Shown here in pieces: positions 50,319 through 58,922 of a stretch of 64,000 nucleotides of DNA; position 1 is the first letter of the stretch; every line of letters starts with the position of its first letter. Source of the DNA: Kitasatospora sp. A2-31. Lineage in GTDB: Bacteria; Actinomycetota; Actinomycetes; Streptomycetales; Streptomycetaceae. The notes under the pieces were generated by a model. The model had not been told where the DNA came from, searched no databases, and was given only the letters and a program-made list of their open reading frames with translations. The stretch is from NCBI RefSeq assembly GCF_022288725.1, contig NZ_JAKNTA010000004.1, positions 398,615-462,614 on the forward strand, written 5' to 3'. Made by a program: the position numbers and the translations under genes.

Positions 50319-50785
50319 AGCAGCACCCCGGCGGAGAGCGACCTCACGAAGGCGCGGAACTGCGCCACGGCGCCGGCGTCCTCGAAGACGCCGTCGAAGC
50401 CGGCGGCCAGCAGCACCTCCTGCCGGGTCGGGTCGTCGGAGCCGGCGATGCCCAGCTTGCCGCCGATCACGGTCGGCGTGCGGCGCAGCTCGGGGCAGGC
50501 GCGCAGGGCGGCGATCACCCGCAGGCCCTCCTGCTGGCCGTGTCCGTTGACGCTGCTCAGCACGATCAGGTCGGGCTCGATCCGGCGGCACTCGGCGACC
50601 AGGAGTTCGTCGGGCACGCAGGCGCCCAGGTTGGTGACCCGGTGGCCGAGCTCCTCCAGCAGCAGCTGGAGGAAGACCAGGTTCCAGGTGTGCGAGTCCG
50701 AGGCCATGGTCGTGACCACGACCTCCAGTCCGGCCGGCTCGGCCTCTCCATGCTGATCCAGCTGCTCCACGGCATGCTGCTCCAC
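50315..50785 (-). CDS. glmS: Glutamate mutase sigma (small, cobalamin-binding) subunit
   Basis: A 156-residue B12-binding domain protein. The cobalamin motif DxHxxG appears as DSHTWN (around 30-35), with the His ligand kept and the Gly replaced by Asn. LSSVNGHGQ (the S-x-L region) and VIGGKLGI (the GG motif) follow as in clostridial MutS/GlmS. It carries the cofactor for GlmE, whose gene overlaps it by 4 bp. First gene of the precursor sub-operon, about 106 bp after a -10-like element of the shared promoter type. The name is for glutamate mutase, not glucosamine synthase. Confidence 0.88.
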   Translation of the reverse strand: MEQHAVEQLDQHGEAEPAGLEVVVTTMASDSHTWNLVFLQLLLEELGHRVTNLGACVPDELLVAECRRIEPDLIVLSSVNGHGQQEGLRVIAALRACPELRRTPTVIGGKLGIAGSDDPTRQEVLLAAGFDGVFEDAGAVAQFRAFVRSLSAGVLL

Positions 50786-50890
50786 GGCGCAAACCCTCTG
50801 TGTCGGTTGGTGGTGGGGAGTCCCGGCCGGTGGTGGTGGGTGTCCGGGGCAGTGGGTCTCGGGATTCCGGCTCGCCCGGCCGTGGACAGA

Positions 50891-50947
50891 ACGCTAGGGA
50901 GGATCCGCTCGCCGGACCGGCAGCTTGCCCGGCAAGTGACGGGCAGT
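50891..50947 (-). promoter_or_regulatory. Regulon promoter 3 (before the glutamate mutase genes)
   Basis: On the plus strand: CGGCAG (50918), CGGCAA (50930), GGGCAGT (50941), steps of 12 and 11 bp. A minus-strand TAGCGT hexamer (50891-50896) lies 21 bp from the proximal repeat and about 106 bp before the start of the small subunit gene. Same geometry as 32851-32907 and 46347-46403. Confidence 0.78.
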
Positions 50948-50980
50948 ATCGGTGCGGGCCGGGCCGGGTCGGGCCGGCCC

Positions 50981-51068
50981 GGGCCGGGGCTGGTCACGCG
51001 GCGCGTCAGGACGGAGCGGGCGGGGTCGGGCCGGGGCTGGTCACGCGACGCGTCAGGACGGGGCGGGC
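50981..51068. repeat. Two 41-bp direct repeats, 47-bp period
   Basis: Copies at 50981-51021 and 51028-51068 differ at two positions; both contain CTGGTCACGCG and CGCGTCAGGACGG. They lie just after the stop of the XRE/NB-ARC gene and upstream of promoter 3. Function unknown. Confidence 0.75.
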
Positions 51069-51092
51069 CGGGGGTCGGAGGGGTGGCAGCGG

Positions 51093-52430
51093 TCAGCCGG
51101 CCGCCGCCAGCACCGGCTGGGCGTCGCAGAGCCGCCGGCACAGGTTGAGCACGGAGAACCGGACGCCGTCGCGGGCCGGGACGCTGCGGATCAGCCCGCT
51201 GGCCAGCAGCTCGTGCAGTGCGAGCAGGCACTCCTGCGGCGGGCGCCCGCTCAGTGCCACGGCGTCCTCGCCCGACCAGTCGCCGGGCTCTGCGGCGAGC
51301 CGCTCCAGCAGGTAGCGCTGGCTCAGCGTCAGCCGCTCCAGCGCCGCGCCGAGCGCCGCGCCGACGTCCCCGCGCCCGCCGAACCCGGCCGGCGGCGTCA
51401 GGTGGAACGGCCCGTCCGCCAGCCGGGCCACCAGCTGCCCCGGCGACAGCACCGTGGACCAGCCGGCCGCGAGCTCCAGGGCGCCCGGGAGGCCGTCCAG
51501 TTGGCGGCAGAGTGCGGCCACCGCCGGCGCCTCGTCGCGCTCCAGCCGGTAGCCCGGGCGCAGCCGGCGCAGGTGCGACAGCAGCAGCCGGACGGCGCCC
51601 ACCTCGGCCAGCGCGGCCGGGTCGTGGTCGAGTTCGGGCCCGGGGGTGGGCAGCGGGGCGAGCGGGATCACCTGGCCGCCGGGCAGCGGTTGGGCGACCC
51701 GCGCGGTGATCAGCACCCGCAGGCCGGGGCAGCGCTGGAACAGCTCGTCCAGCAGGGCGGCGTCCACCCGGCCGTCGGCGCCGTCCAGCACCAGCAGGGT
51801 GGGCCGGTCGCCGATGGCGCGGGCGAGGTCGGCGCGGCCGTCGCGGGCGCGGCCGAGGTCGCTCCGGCCGCCGTCGGCGCGGCCGAGGTCGATGAGGGTC
51901 GGGCCGGACGGGGCCGGCTCGGGGTGGTACTGGGTGCCGACGGCCACCGAGCTGGCGCAGTCGATCCAGCGCACCGACCAGCGGGCGGCCAGGTGCAGCC
52001 GCCGGGCCACCTCCAGCACCAGCCGGGTCTTGCCGACCCCGCCCAGACCGGTCACCGTGACCAGCCGGTCGCCGTGGACGGCCAGCGCGTCGGCCAGCAC
52101 CTCCACCTCCAGTTCCCGGCCGACGATCGCCCCCCGGGCCACCGGCGGCGCGGTGGGCTCCTCGCGCGGTTCGTCGGCGAGCGCCTGCCGGCGCGCGGCC
52201 GCCTCGAACGCCTGGCGGTTGCGGCCCTCCAGCCGCAGCGCGTCGGCGAGCAGCCTGACCGTCTCCTGCCGGGGGCGCTGCACCCGGCCGCTCTCCATGT
52301 CCCGGATCGCCCGCACGCTCAGGGTCGCGTGATCGGCGAGCACCTGCTGGGTCAGGCCGACCCGTTCGCGCCTGATCCTGAGCAGCTCTCCGAAGCCCAC
52401 CGTCGTCTGCAGCGACTGACCGCTGTCCAT
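51093..52430 (-). CDS. XRE-type HTH regulator with NB-ARC/STAND ATPase domain
   Basis: A 445-residue protein. An XRE helix-turn-helix (about 12-70: LLRIRRERVGLTQQVLADHA then SVRAIRDMESGRV) is fused to a STAND ATPase with the P-loop GLGGVGKT (about 129-136), LLVLDGADG (Walker B-like) and a winged-helix end (about 370-440). There is no TPR tail. Relatives are pathway regulators in Streptomyces. It lies between the glutamate mutase operon and the injection-system operon, near two of the three shared promoters, so it is a candidate to bind the CGGCAG repeats; the SARP at 12.2 kb is the rival. A small R/G/D repeat (RADGGRSD, RARDGRAD) lies near the middle. Confidence 0.82.
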   Translation of the reverse strand: MDSGQSLQTTVGFGELLRIRRERVGLTQQVLADHATLSVRAIRDMESGRVQRPRQETVRLLADALRLEGRNRQAFEAAARRQALADEPREEPTAPPVARGAIVGRELEVEVLADALAVHGDRLVTVTGLGGVGKTRLVLEVARRLHLAARWSVRWIDCASSVAVGTQYHPEPAPSGPTLIDLGRADGGRSDLGRARDGRADLARAIGDRPTLLVLDGADGRVDAALLDELFQRCPGLRVLITARVAQPLPGGQVIPLAPLPTPGPELDHDPAALAEVGAVRLLLSHLRRLRPGYRLERDEAPAVAALCRQLDGLPGALELAAGWSTVLSPGQLVARLADGPFHLTPPAGFGGRGDVGAALGAALERLTLSQRYLLERLAAEPGDWSGEDAVALSGRPPQECLLALHELLASGLIRSVPARDGVRFSVLNLCRRLCDAQPVLAAAG

Positions 52431-52925
52431 GTCTCGTCCGCCTTCCGTGGGTTGGCCAACTACCGGGGACCGGATCGGGTCCGTGCGGCCGCCGGCACGC
52501 CGGGGGCGGCGCCGACCGGCTGTGGCCGTCGAACCGTGTTCCCCCGCTGCCGATGGTCCACGGCGCTGCTCTACGGGCGATCAACGGTCGATCACCGTAG
52601 GTTCACGGACTCTCCGCATCGTCCACGAAGCTTCCCCCGGCACCCCTGCCCGAGGGTGCCGGCAGCCGCACCGCCGGCCGCGGAAGGGCCTCCCGGTCCG
52701 GCCATGGGCCGTGTCCGCCGCAGGTTCCGGGGCGCTCCCCGGGGTGGCCGGCCCCCTGTGCCGCCGGCTCCGCGTCAACCGAAACGAGCGATTTGCACCT
52801 TTCGCGTGTATGTCGGCGCGGACCGTTGCAGCGGGCGGTTCGGGTACGTCAAGCTGACGCCCACTCAGCGACCCGGCGCCGACCCGGCCGGCGGGCCGAC
52901 CGCATCGCATCGAGACAGGGGTCGC
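52431..52925. other. 495-bp divergent gap before the baseplate operon
   Basis: No convincing gene is seen between the leftward regulator and the rightward operon. A lower-GC stretch near 52778-52812 (around ATTTGCACCTTTCGCGTG) could carry a promoter. A small CGTCA-AGC-TGACG palindrome lies at 52857-52869. The CGGCAG triple-repeat element is absent, so the baseplate operon is probably not in the NRPS regulon. Confidence 0.45.
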
Positions 52926-53564
52926 GTGGTGCCAGCGCTCAAGGGGGCCTTCGTCAAGTTCGACGCGGGGCTGCTCGGGGGGCTGCCGGACATCGTGCTG
53001 TTCCAGTTCAACCCGGAGACCGTGAGCCGGACCCCGGGCCTGGCCTTCCCCCCCGATCCCCCCGACGGGTCCGGCCCCGCCCCCGCGAACCAGCCCGGCG
53101 AGCCGGACGAGGCCATCTCGTTCACGCTGCGCCTCGACGCCACCGACCAGTTGGCCGGCGGCAACCCGATCGCCCTGGTCGCGGGCGTGCTGCCCGCCCT
53201 GTCGGCGCTCGAACTGCTGATGTACCCGCAGGAGTCGCTGGCCACCTCGTTGTGGGGCGGCGGGCCGCAGCCCTACCGCAGCCCACCGGCGCAACTGCCG
53301 ACCGTGCTGTTCTTCTGGGGCCCCTACCGGCTCCTCCCGGTCACGGTCACCAACCTCTACGTCACCGAGCGCGAGTACGACCGGATGCTCAACCCCGTCC
53401 GGGTCGAGGTGAACGTCTCCCTGCGGGTGCTCACCCCGGTCCGGCTCCCCGCGGAGGCCAAGCTCGCCATCGGCGCCTACAAGTACACCCAGTCCGTGCG
53501 CGAGGTGATGGCCGCCCTCAACCTGGCCAACGTCGCGGGAGACCTGCTGGGGGCCCTGCAGTGA
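52926..53564 (+). CDS. Contractile injection system tube-initiator protein (CIS_tube, Afp7-like N-part)
   Basis: A 212-residue protein. VLFQFNPETVSRTPGLAF near the N-terminus is the typical opening of the CIS_tube family, whose members (Afp7-like, cis7) sit between baseplate and inner tube. Other conserved parts are ISFTLRLDATD, FFWGPYRLLPVTVTNLYVTEREYD and NPVRVEVNVSLRV. The LysM part usually fused to or following it is encoded by the next gene, which overlaps by 4 bp. GTG at 52926 was chosen because AGGGG lies 6-7 nt upstream; GTG 52929 is possible. First gene of the operon; no sheath or tube gene precedes it. Confidence 0.8.
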   Translation: MVPALKGAFVKFDAGLLGGLPDIVLFQFNPETVSRTPGLAFPPDPPDGSGPAPANQPGEPDEAISFTLRLDATDQLAGGNPIALVAGVLPALSALELLMYPQESLATSLWGGGPQPYRSPPAQLPTVLFFWGPYRLLPVTVTNLYVTEREYDRMLNPVRVEVNVSLRVLTPVRLPAEAKLAIGAYKYTQSVREVMAALNLANVAGDLLGALQ

Positions 53565-53848
53565 CCGACCCCGGCAGCCGCTACGCCGAGGCCGCCCGGC
53601 GCAGCCGCCTCGTCGCCACGGCGGACGGCCGGGTGCATGCGGTGCTGCCGATCCGCTTCGTCCCGCCCACCGCCGGCTGGTACCGCCACACCGTCGTCGA
53701 GGGCGACCGGCTCGACCTCCTCGCGGCGCGCTACTACGGGCGTGCCGACCGCTTCTGGCTGATCGCGGACGCCAACCCGGGCGTCGATCCGGAGGACCTG
53801 CTGGCACCCGGGGCCCGGATCATCGTCCCGCCGGACCGGGCGGGGTGA
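53561..53848 (+). CDS. LysM-domain tail/baseplate protein
   Basis: A 95-residue protein whose C-terminal half is a LysM-like domain (HTVVEGDRLDLLAARYYG, ANPGVDPEDLLAPGARIIVPP), as in phage tail protein X and injection-system cis7 C-termini. It probably links the tube initiator and the hub. GTG start overlaps the previous stop by 4 bp, and its own stop overlaps the next start by 4 bp. No signal peptide, so it is a structural cytosolic protein rather than a cell-wall enzyme. Confidence 0.8.
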   Translation: MTDPGSRYAEAARRSRLVATADGRVHAVLPIRFVPPTAGWYRHTVVEGDRLDLLAARYYGRADRFWLIADANPGVDPEDLLAPGARIIVPPDRAG

Positions 53849-55056
53849 CGGCGGTGCCGGAGAAGGCCTTCCAACTGCGCTGCGGCGGTGCCCCGGCCAC
53901 CGACCTCCACCCCGACGTGGAGTTCGTCGAGGTGGACGAGAGCGTCGACGGCACCTTCTTCACCGTCCGGCTGCGGCTCACCGCCGGGCCCGACGGCGAG
54001 TGGAGCCACCTGTCGGACGAGCGGTTCACGCCGTTCTCACCGCTCGGGCTGGACCTCGGCTTCACCGGCGGCGGGGGTGCCGGCGGGGCCGTCGGCGGTC
54101 TGCTCGGCGGCGGCGCCCCCGGGCCGGAGCCGCTGGCCGAGGGTTACGTGGTCGGCGCCACCGTGCGGTTGACGGGCCGTGACGCCCACGTCGACGTGTT
54201 CGGGCAGGACCCGTGGGCCGTCCTCGGCCAGGAGGAGAAGGCGGTGGCCTGGCCGGACCTGGCCGACTCCGACATCGCCAAGCAGGTCCTCACGGCCGCC
54301 GGCTTCGAGGCCGACGTCACGCCGACCGCCCCGCTGCGCGAGGCGGACGGGACGACCGTCGTCCAGCGCGGCACCGACGCCGCCTTCCTGCGGGCGATCG
54401 CCCGCCGCAACGGCTTCGAGGTGCGGTTCGTCGCGGGGAAGGGCCCGGCCCGCTGCCGGTTCGGACCCCCCGCGCTCGGCGGCTCGCCGCAGCCGGACCT
54501 GGCGATCCGGTTCGGCGCGGCCGGCAACCTGCGCACCTTCGAGGCCACGCTCGACGGGCGCCTGCCGCTCGCGGTCCGTGCCGAGCAGGTGGCGCCGGAG
54601 ACCAGGGGGACCTCCGTCGCCGAGGCGGCCGTCCCCGCCCAGCGCCTCACCGGCCGGACCACCCTGGCCGACCTCGCCGGGGCAGCCCTGGCCCGGGCGG
54701 CCCGGCCGCTGCGCGCTCCCGGCACCCTGCTGCTGACCGCCACACCGACCGCCGACCCGTCCGAGCTGACCCGGCAGGCCCAGGCGGCCCGGGACGAGGC
54801 GGCCTGGTTGGTCGACGCGGTCGGTGAGATCAACAGCGACGCGTACGGGCACGTGCTGCGGGCCGGACGGACGGTACTCGTCAAGGGCGCCGGGACGCTG
54901 CACAGCGGCTTGTACTACGTGACCCGCGTCGTCCACCGGATGCGGCCGACCGGCGAGTACGTGCAGCGGTTCGAGGCCCGCCGCAACGCGGTCGGACTGG
55001 ACGGCACCGAGGCGTTCGGCGGCGGGGCTCCGGGCCTGCCGCTGCCGGGACTGTGA
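53845..55056 (+). CDS. gpD/VgrG-like hub protein (phage late control D family)
   Basis: A 403-residue protein of the gpD/gp27-like fold: an N-terminal barrel (FVEVDESVDGTFFTVRLRL), a Gly-rich loop (around 75-92), VGATVRLTGRDAHVDVFGQDP, SDIAKQVLTAAGFEADV and the typical RGTDAAFLRAIARRNGFEV, which is the best family marker. The hub trimer sits at the baseplate centre beneath the tube and above the spike. The next gene supplies the gp5/gpV-like spike part, so this is a split form of an Afp8/VgrG. GTG start with 4-bp overlap. Confidence 0.85.
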   Translation: MTAVPEKAFQLRCGGAPATDLHPDVEFVEVDESVDGTFFTVRLRLTAGPDGEWSHLSDERFTPFSPLGLDLGFTGGGGAGGAVGGLLGGGAPGPEPLAEGYVVGATVRLTGRDAHVDVFGQDPWAVLGQEEKAVAWPDLADSDIAKQVLTAAGFEADVTPTAPLREADGTTVVQRGTDAAFLRAIARRNGFEVRFVAGKGPARCRFGPPALGGSPQPDLAIRFGAAGNLRTFEATLDGRLPLAVRAEQVAPETRGTSVAEAAVPAQRLTGRTTLADLAGAALARAARPLRAPGTLLLTATPTADPSELTRQAQAARDEAAWLVDAVGEINSDAYGHVLRAGRTVLVKGAGTLHSGLYYVTRVVHRMRPTGEYVQRFEARRNAVGLDGTEAFGGGAPGLPLPGL

Positions 55057-55062
55057 GGCGCG

Positions 55063-55770
55063 GTGGAACCCCTGGAGCACGTGGTCGCCCGCCTGGTCGA
55101 GCGGGTCGAGGGGCGGTACTTCGGCAAGTACCGGGGCATCGTCAGCGACGTCGACGACCCGCGTGCGCTGGGCCGGGTCCGGGTGCGGGTGCCGCACCTG
55201 ACCGGGGACGTCGAACTGGGCTGGGCCCTGCCGTGCCTGCCGTACGGCGGCTTGCCGGGTGAGGGGCTGTTCGCCGTCCCCGGCAAGGGCGCGGGGGTCT
55301 GGGTGGAGTTCGAGGGCGGCGATCTCGCCTATCCGGTGTGGACCGGCAGCTGGTGGGCCACCGGCGAGGTGCCGGAGGACGCCGGACCGGCGCAGAAGGT
55401 ACTGCGCAGCGCCAAGGGGCACGTCGTGGTGCTCGACGACGAGGAGGAGACCCTCACCGTCACCGACGCCAACGGAAACAGCGTCACCATGGACGCCACC
55501 GGAGTCGTGATCGAGGACGTCGGCGGCAACACGGTCACCATGGACGCGGGCGGCATCACCATCGGCGGCTCCACCGTGGCCATCGGGGAACAGGCCACCG
55601 ACCACCTGGTCGGTCACGCGGCCCTGAACACCGCGCTGCAGGCGCTGGTGCAGGCCCTCGCCACGCACACCCACACCCTCGTCGGACCCGCCGGGCCGAC
55701 CGGCCCACCGGTCGTCCCGATCGTGCTGGGCCTGGACGCCGCCAAGTCCCGGCACGAGGTGGAGCTCTAG
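55063..55770 (+). CDS. gpV/gp5-like baseplate spike protein
   Basis: A 235-residue protein. An OB-fold domain (DVDDPRALGRVRVRVPHL ... LPYGGLPGEGLFAVPGKGAGVWVEFEGGD, about 25-105) is typical of gp5 N/gpV spikes. It is followed by short beta-helix-like repeats (DANGNSVTMDATGVVIEDVGGN, in pieces, about 130-175) and a GPAGPTGPP tail. It would form the needle tip below the hub. GTG start 6 bp after the hub gene. No lysozyme insert, unlike phage T4 gp5, and no obvious PAAR tip in the protein. Confidence 0.85.
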   Translation: MEPLEHVVARLVERVEGRYFGKYRGIVSDVDDPRALGRVRVRVPHLTGDVELGWALPCLPYGGLPGEGLFAVPGKGAGVWVEFEGGDLAYPVWTGSWWATGEVPEDAGPAQKVLRSAKGHVVVLDDEEETLTVTDANGNSVTMDATGVVIEDVGGNTVTMDAGGITIGGSTVAIGEQATDHLVGHAALNTALQALVQALATHTHTLVGPAGPTGPPVVPIVLGLDAAKSRHEVEL

Positions 55771-56226
55771 ATGGCCGCGGCCCCGGAACGTCACCTCGCC
55801 GTCCCGCTCGACCTCGCCCCCGGCGGCGGTCTGCGCACCTGCGGCCCCGAGCAGCACCTGCGCGACCTCGTGCTGCAGGTGCTGCTCACCGAGCCGGGCG
55901 AGCGCGTCAACCGGCCCGACTTCGGCTGCGGCGTCCGGCGGCTGGTCTTCGCCGGCGGCGACGAGATCCAGCGCGCCACCACACGGTTCCTCATCACCCA
56001 GAACCTCGACCGCTGGCTCGGTGACCGGCTGCGGGTGGAGCAGGTCGACGTCCGGGCCGAGCCGGGAGCCGAGGAGGCGTTGCTCGTCACGGTCGTCTAC
56101 GTCGTGAAACAGACCGGTACCCGGCAGTCCCTCGCCGTGGCCACCGGCGGGCACGGTGGATCCGTCACGGTGGCCGGCGGCATCGGCGGTACCGGCGGCC
56201 TCGTCGCGGCGGAGGCGGGGCCGTGA
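55771..56226 (+). CDS. GPW/gp25-family baseplate wedge protein
   Basis: A 151-residue protein. LRDLVLQVLLTEPGERVNRPDFGCGVRRLVF (in pieces around 30-62) is the characteristic gp25 core, including the EPGER-type sheath-contact turn. In phages and injection systems gp25 starts sheath assembly, so its presence implies a contractile sheath somewhere. The ATG directly follows the spike stop, and the stop overlaps the next GTG. A Gly-rich tail ends the protein. Confidence 0.88.
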   Translation: MAAAPERHLAVPLDLAPGGGLRTCGPEQHLRDLVLQVLLTEPGERVNRPDFGCGVRRLVFAGGDEIQRATTRFLITQNLDRWLGDRLRVEQVDVRAEPGAEEALLVTVVYVVKQTGTRQSLAVATGGHGGSVTVAGGIGGTGGLVAAEAGP

Positions 56227-58922
56227 GCGGCCGGTCCGCGGGGCTCGCCGGTGGGAGGCTCCCGGCGCCGCCGTTGGCGGGTGCCCGTCCGCTCCTGCGC
56301 ACCGGCATGGTGGGGATCGCCCGGGTCGACGTCGTGGACGCCGACCGGGCCGCCGGCACGCCGCCGCTGCTGGTCGTCCGGCTGCAGCCGGACGACGCCA
56401 CCGACCGTGCACCCTGGCTGCTCGACCGCGCCGGGTACGCCCTGGCCGGCGGCGCCCGGCTCCACCCGCGCATCGCCGAGGTGACCCCCACACCCGGCCG
56501 GCGGGACGAGGTGACCCTGCGGCTCGACGCCGAGGGCGACCGCGACGGCTACACCCTGACCCTGGTGGGGGAGAGCGCCGACCCCTTCCACGGGACGGCC
56601 GCCCTGCGGTTCCGGCTGGACTGCGCCGGCGCCGACTGCGCCGTGGCACCCGTGACCGCGGCCCCGCCCCCGCCGGCCACCGTGCGGATCGACTACCTGG
56701 CGAGGGACTTCGAGGGGTTCCGCCGCGCCCTTCAGGACTTCGTGCCGACCCGGGCCCCCGGTTGGACGGAGACCAGCGAGGCCGATGCCGGTGTCATGCT
56801 GCTGGAGCTGTTCGCGGCCACCGCCGACGGCTTCAGCTACGTCCTCGACCGGGTGGCCAACGAGGCGTTCCTGGACACCGCCACCGAGCGCCGCTCGGTG
56901 GCCGGACATCTGGCCCTGATCGGGTGCCCGCTGGACGAGGGGGCGTCGGCCGAGACCGTGCTGCAGTTCCGGGTGAGCCGCTCCCACCTGCTGGTGGCGG
57001 GCTTCGCCGTCCGGCAGCAGGACGGCGCCGGGGCGGTCCCGGCCGGCGACGGAGGCGACGGCGACCAGGACGGCACGGTGTTCGAGACCGTGGCGGACGC
57101 CGTGCTGCTGCCCGCGCACAACGAGCTGACCCTCTACGACTGGGACAGCCCCGACGGCTACCTGCCCGCCGGCGCCACCACGGCGTACCTGGTCGGGGAC
57201 CTCCCCGCGCTGGACGCCGGCGACCTCCTCGCCCTGTGCGACACGGTGACCGGCCGGGCCGAGGTGGTCCGGCTCGACCGGGTCCCCGACCGGCTGCGAC
57301 CGTCCGGCTTCGGTGCGAACGGGACGCCGGCGCTCACCCGGATCACCTGGAGCCGCGACACCGCGCTCCGGCACGACCACCCGGTCCGCCGGACCGCCGT
57401 CCGGGGGAACCTCGTCCGGGCGAGCCACGGGCTCACCCGGCGCGAGCGGATCGTGCTCGCGGCGACGGGCCGCGGTGGTGGCGAGGCGGCCGCGGCAGTC
57501 GCCGGGACGAGCGCGTGGGCGGTCGCCCGGCCCGCGGTGACAACCCCGGCCACCGTCGTCCTGGTGACGGTGTGGGGGTTGGCGGACGGTCAGGACGTCG
57601 TCGTGGTGGTGGTGTCGCCGCAGGGCGACCGGACCGTGCACACCGTCGCCCAGGACGGTCCCGGCGGAGTGGACGGCTTGGCGGTGCCGATCGTCCAGGA
57701 CGCCCCGGCGGGGATCTGGCGGGCCGTGGTCGGTCGCACCGTCGACGAGGCGCTGACGGTCCCGCAGGCCGTCGCCCGTTGGGAGGTCCGCGCCGCCGGC
57801 GCCCCGTCGGCGCCGGACACCCCGCTGCCGCGGCTGCGGGTGCCCGTCCCCGGGGCCCCGCTGGGCATCGACGCCGCCGGCCGGCCGCAGCTTCAGGTGG
57901 TGATCGACGGCACCGAGTGGGAATGGGCCCCGACCCTGCTCGACAGCGGCCCGCGCGACCGCGTCTTCACCCTCGAGTTCGGCGACGGCGGCGCCGCGAC
58001 GATGCTGTTCGGCCAGGGCGGTACCCGGCCGGCGGGCCGCGGGGCGTTCGGACTGCGCCCGCCCGACGGCGCCGTCCTCGACCTGCGCTTCCGGGTGGGG
58101 CTCGGGACCGGTGGCAACGTCCCCGCGGGAACGCTCACCGTCCCCGCGGACCAGGAGCCCTCCCGGCCCGGCGCCCGGACCGGTACCGGTGACTGGCTGC
58201 TCGCCGTCACCAACCCCGTGCCCGCCACCGGCGGCCGCGACCCCCAGGAGCTGGACGACGCGCGACGGGCCGGCCCGGTCGCTGCGGGCCGGCGCGAGGT
58301 CGCCGTCACGGCGCGCGACTACGCCGAGGCCGTCGCCGAGTTCGACCGCGCCGCCGGCGGCGGGCTGATCTCCCGGGCCGGTGCGGAGTTCCGGTGGACC
58401 GGTAGCTGGGTCGCCGTCGACCTCGTCCTGGACCTGGCCGACGGCACGGAGCTCGACGACCGGCTGGCCGCCGACCTGCTCGCCTTCCTCGACCGGCGGC
58501 GCCTGGCCGGCTACGACCTCCGGCTGGTGCCCGCCCGTGACCTGCCGCTCCAGCTGGTCCTCACGGTCTGCGTCGAGCCCGGCTACCTCGCCGGCGCGGT
58601 CCGGCAGGACGTCGCGACGGCCCTGCGGCCCGGCGTCCGGACCGACGGTTCCCGGGGCCTGTTCGACCCGGAGCACCTGAGCTTCGGCGACCCGGTGCTC
58701 CTGAGCCGGCTCCACCTCGCGCTGGCGGCCGTACCGGGGGTTCGCTCCGTCACCGTCGACGTGCTCGCCCCGCTCGACTCCGCCACGCCGGAGGCGGACA
58801 CCGCCCTGGTGAAGGCGACCGGGCAGCTCACCGTCGGCCGGGACCGGATCGCCCGGCTCGACGACGACCCGGCCCGCCCCGAGCGCGGCAGGCTCACGCT
58901 GGTCACCCGGGGAGGCAGCTGA
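56223..58922 (+). CDS. Large baseplate assembly protein, gpJ-like (first paralogue)
   Basis: An 899-residue protein. The middle and C-terminal parts match putative baseplate assembly (gpJ/Afp11-like) proteins: IDYLARDFEGFRRAL, ADAGVMLLELFAATADGFSYVLDRVANEAFL, FTLEFGDGGAATMLFGQGGTRP, GLGTGGNVPAGTL and VTARDYAEAVAEFDR. An N-terminal ~150-residue extension is added. It forms the wedge ring of the baseplate. GTG start overlaps the gp25 stop by 4 bp; its stop shares one base with the next ATG. The next gene is a second protein of the same type. Confidence 0.82.
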   Translation: MSGRSAGLAGGRLPAPPLAGARPLLRTGMVGIARVDVVDADRAAGTPPLLVVRLQPDDATDRAPWLLDRAGYALAGGARLHPRIAEVTPTPGRRDEVTLRLDAEGDRDGYTLTLVGESADPFHGTAALRFRLDCAGADCAVAPVTAAPPPPATVRIDYLARDFEGFRRALQDFVPTRAPGWTETSEADAGVMLLELFAATADGFSYVLDRVANEAFLDTATERRSVAGHLALIGCPLDEGASAETVLQFRVSRSHLLVAGFAVRQQDGAGAVPAGDGGDGDQDGTVFETVADAVLLPAHNELTLYDWDSPDGYLPAGATTAYLVGDLPALDAGDLLALCDTVTGRAEVVRLDRVPDRLRPSGFGANGTPALTRITWSRDTALRHDHPVRRTAVRGNLVRASHGLTRRERIVLAATGRGGGEAAAAVAGTSAWAVARPAVTTPATVVLVTVWGLADGQDVVVVVVSPQGDRTVHTVAQDGPGGVDGLAVPIVQDAPAGIWRAVVGRTVDEALTVPQAVARWEVRAAGAPSAPDTPLPRLRVPVPGAPLGIDAAGRPQLQVVIDGTEWEWAPTLLDSGPRDRVFTLEFGDGGAATMLFGQGGTRPAGRGAFGLRPPDGAVLDLRFRVGLGTGGNVPAGTLTVPADQEPSRPGARTGTGDWLLAVTNPVPATGGRDPQELDDARRAGPVAAGRREVAVTARDYAEAVAEFDRAAGGGLISRAGAEFRWTGSWVAVDLVLDLADGTELDDRLAADLLAFLDRRRLAGYDLRLVPARDLPLQLVLTVCVEPGYLAGAVRQDVATALRPGVRTDGSRGLFDPEHLSFGDPVLLSRLHLALAAVPGVRSVTVDVLAPLDSATPEADTALVKATGQLTVGRDRIARLDDDPARPERGRLTLVTRGGS

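Larger units (their letters stand above)
50786..51092. other. 307-bp gap between the XRE/NB-ARC gene and the glutamate mutase operon
   Basis: Both neighbours run leftward. The gap holds the promoter at 50891-50947, a CTTGCC-C-GGCAAG palindrome (50924-50936) within it, and the imperfect duplication at 50981-51068. No gene is seen. Confidence 0.6.
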
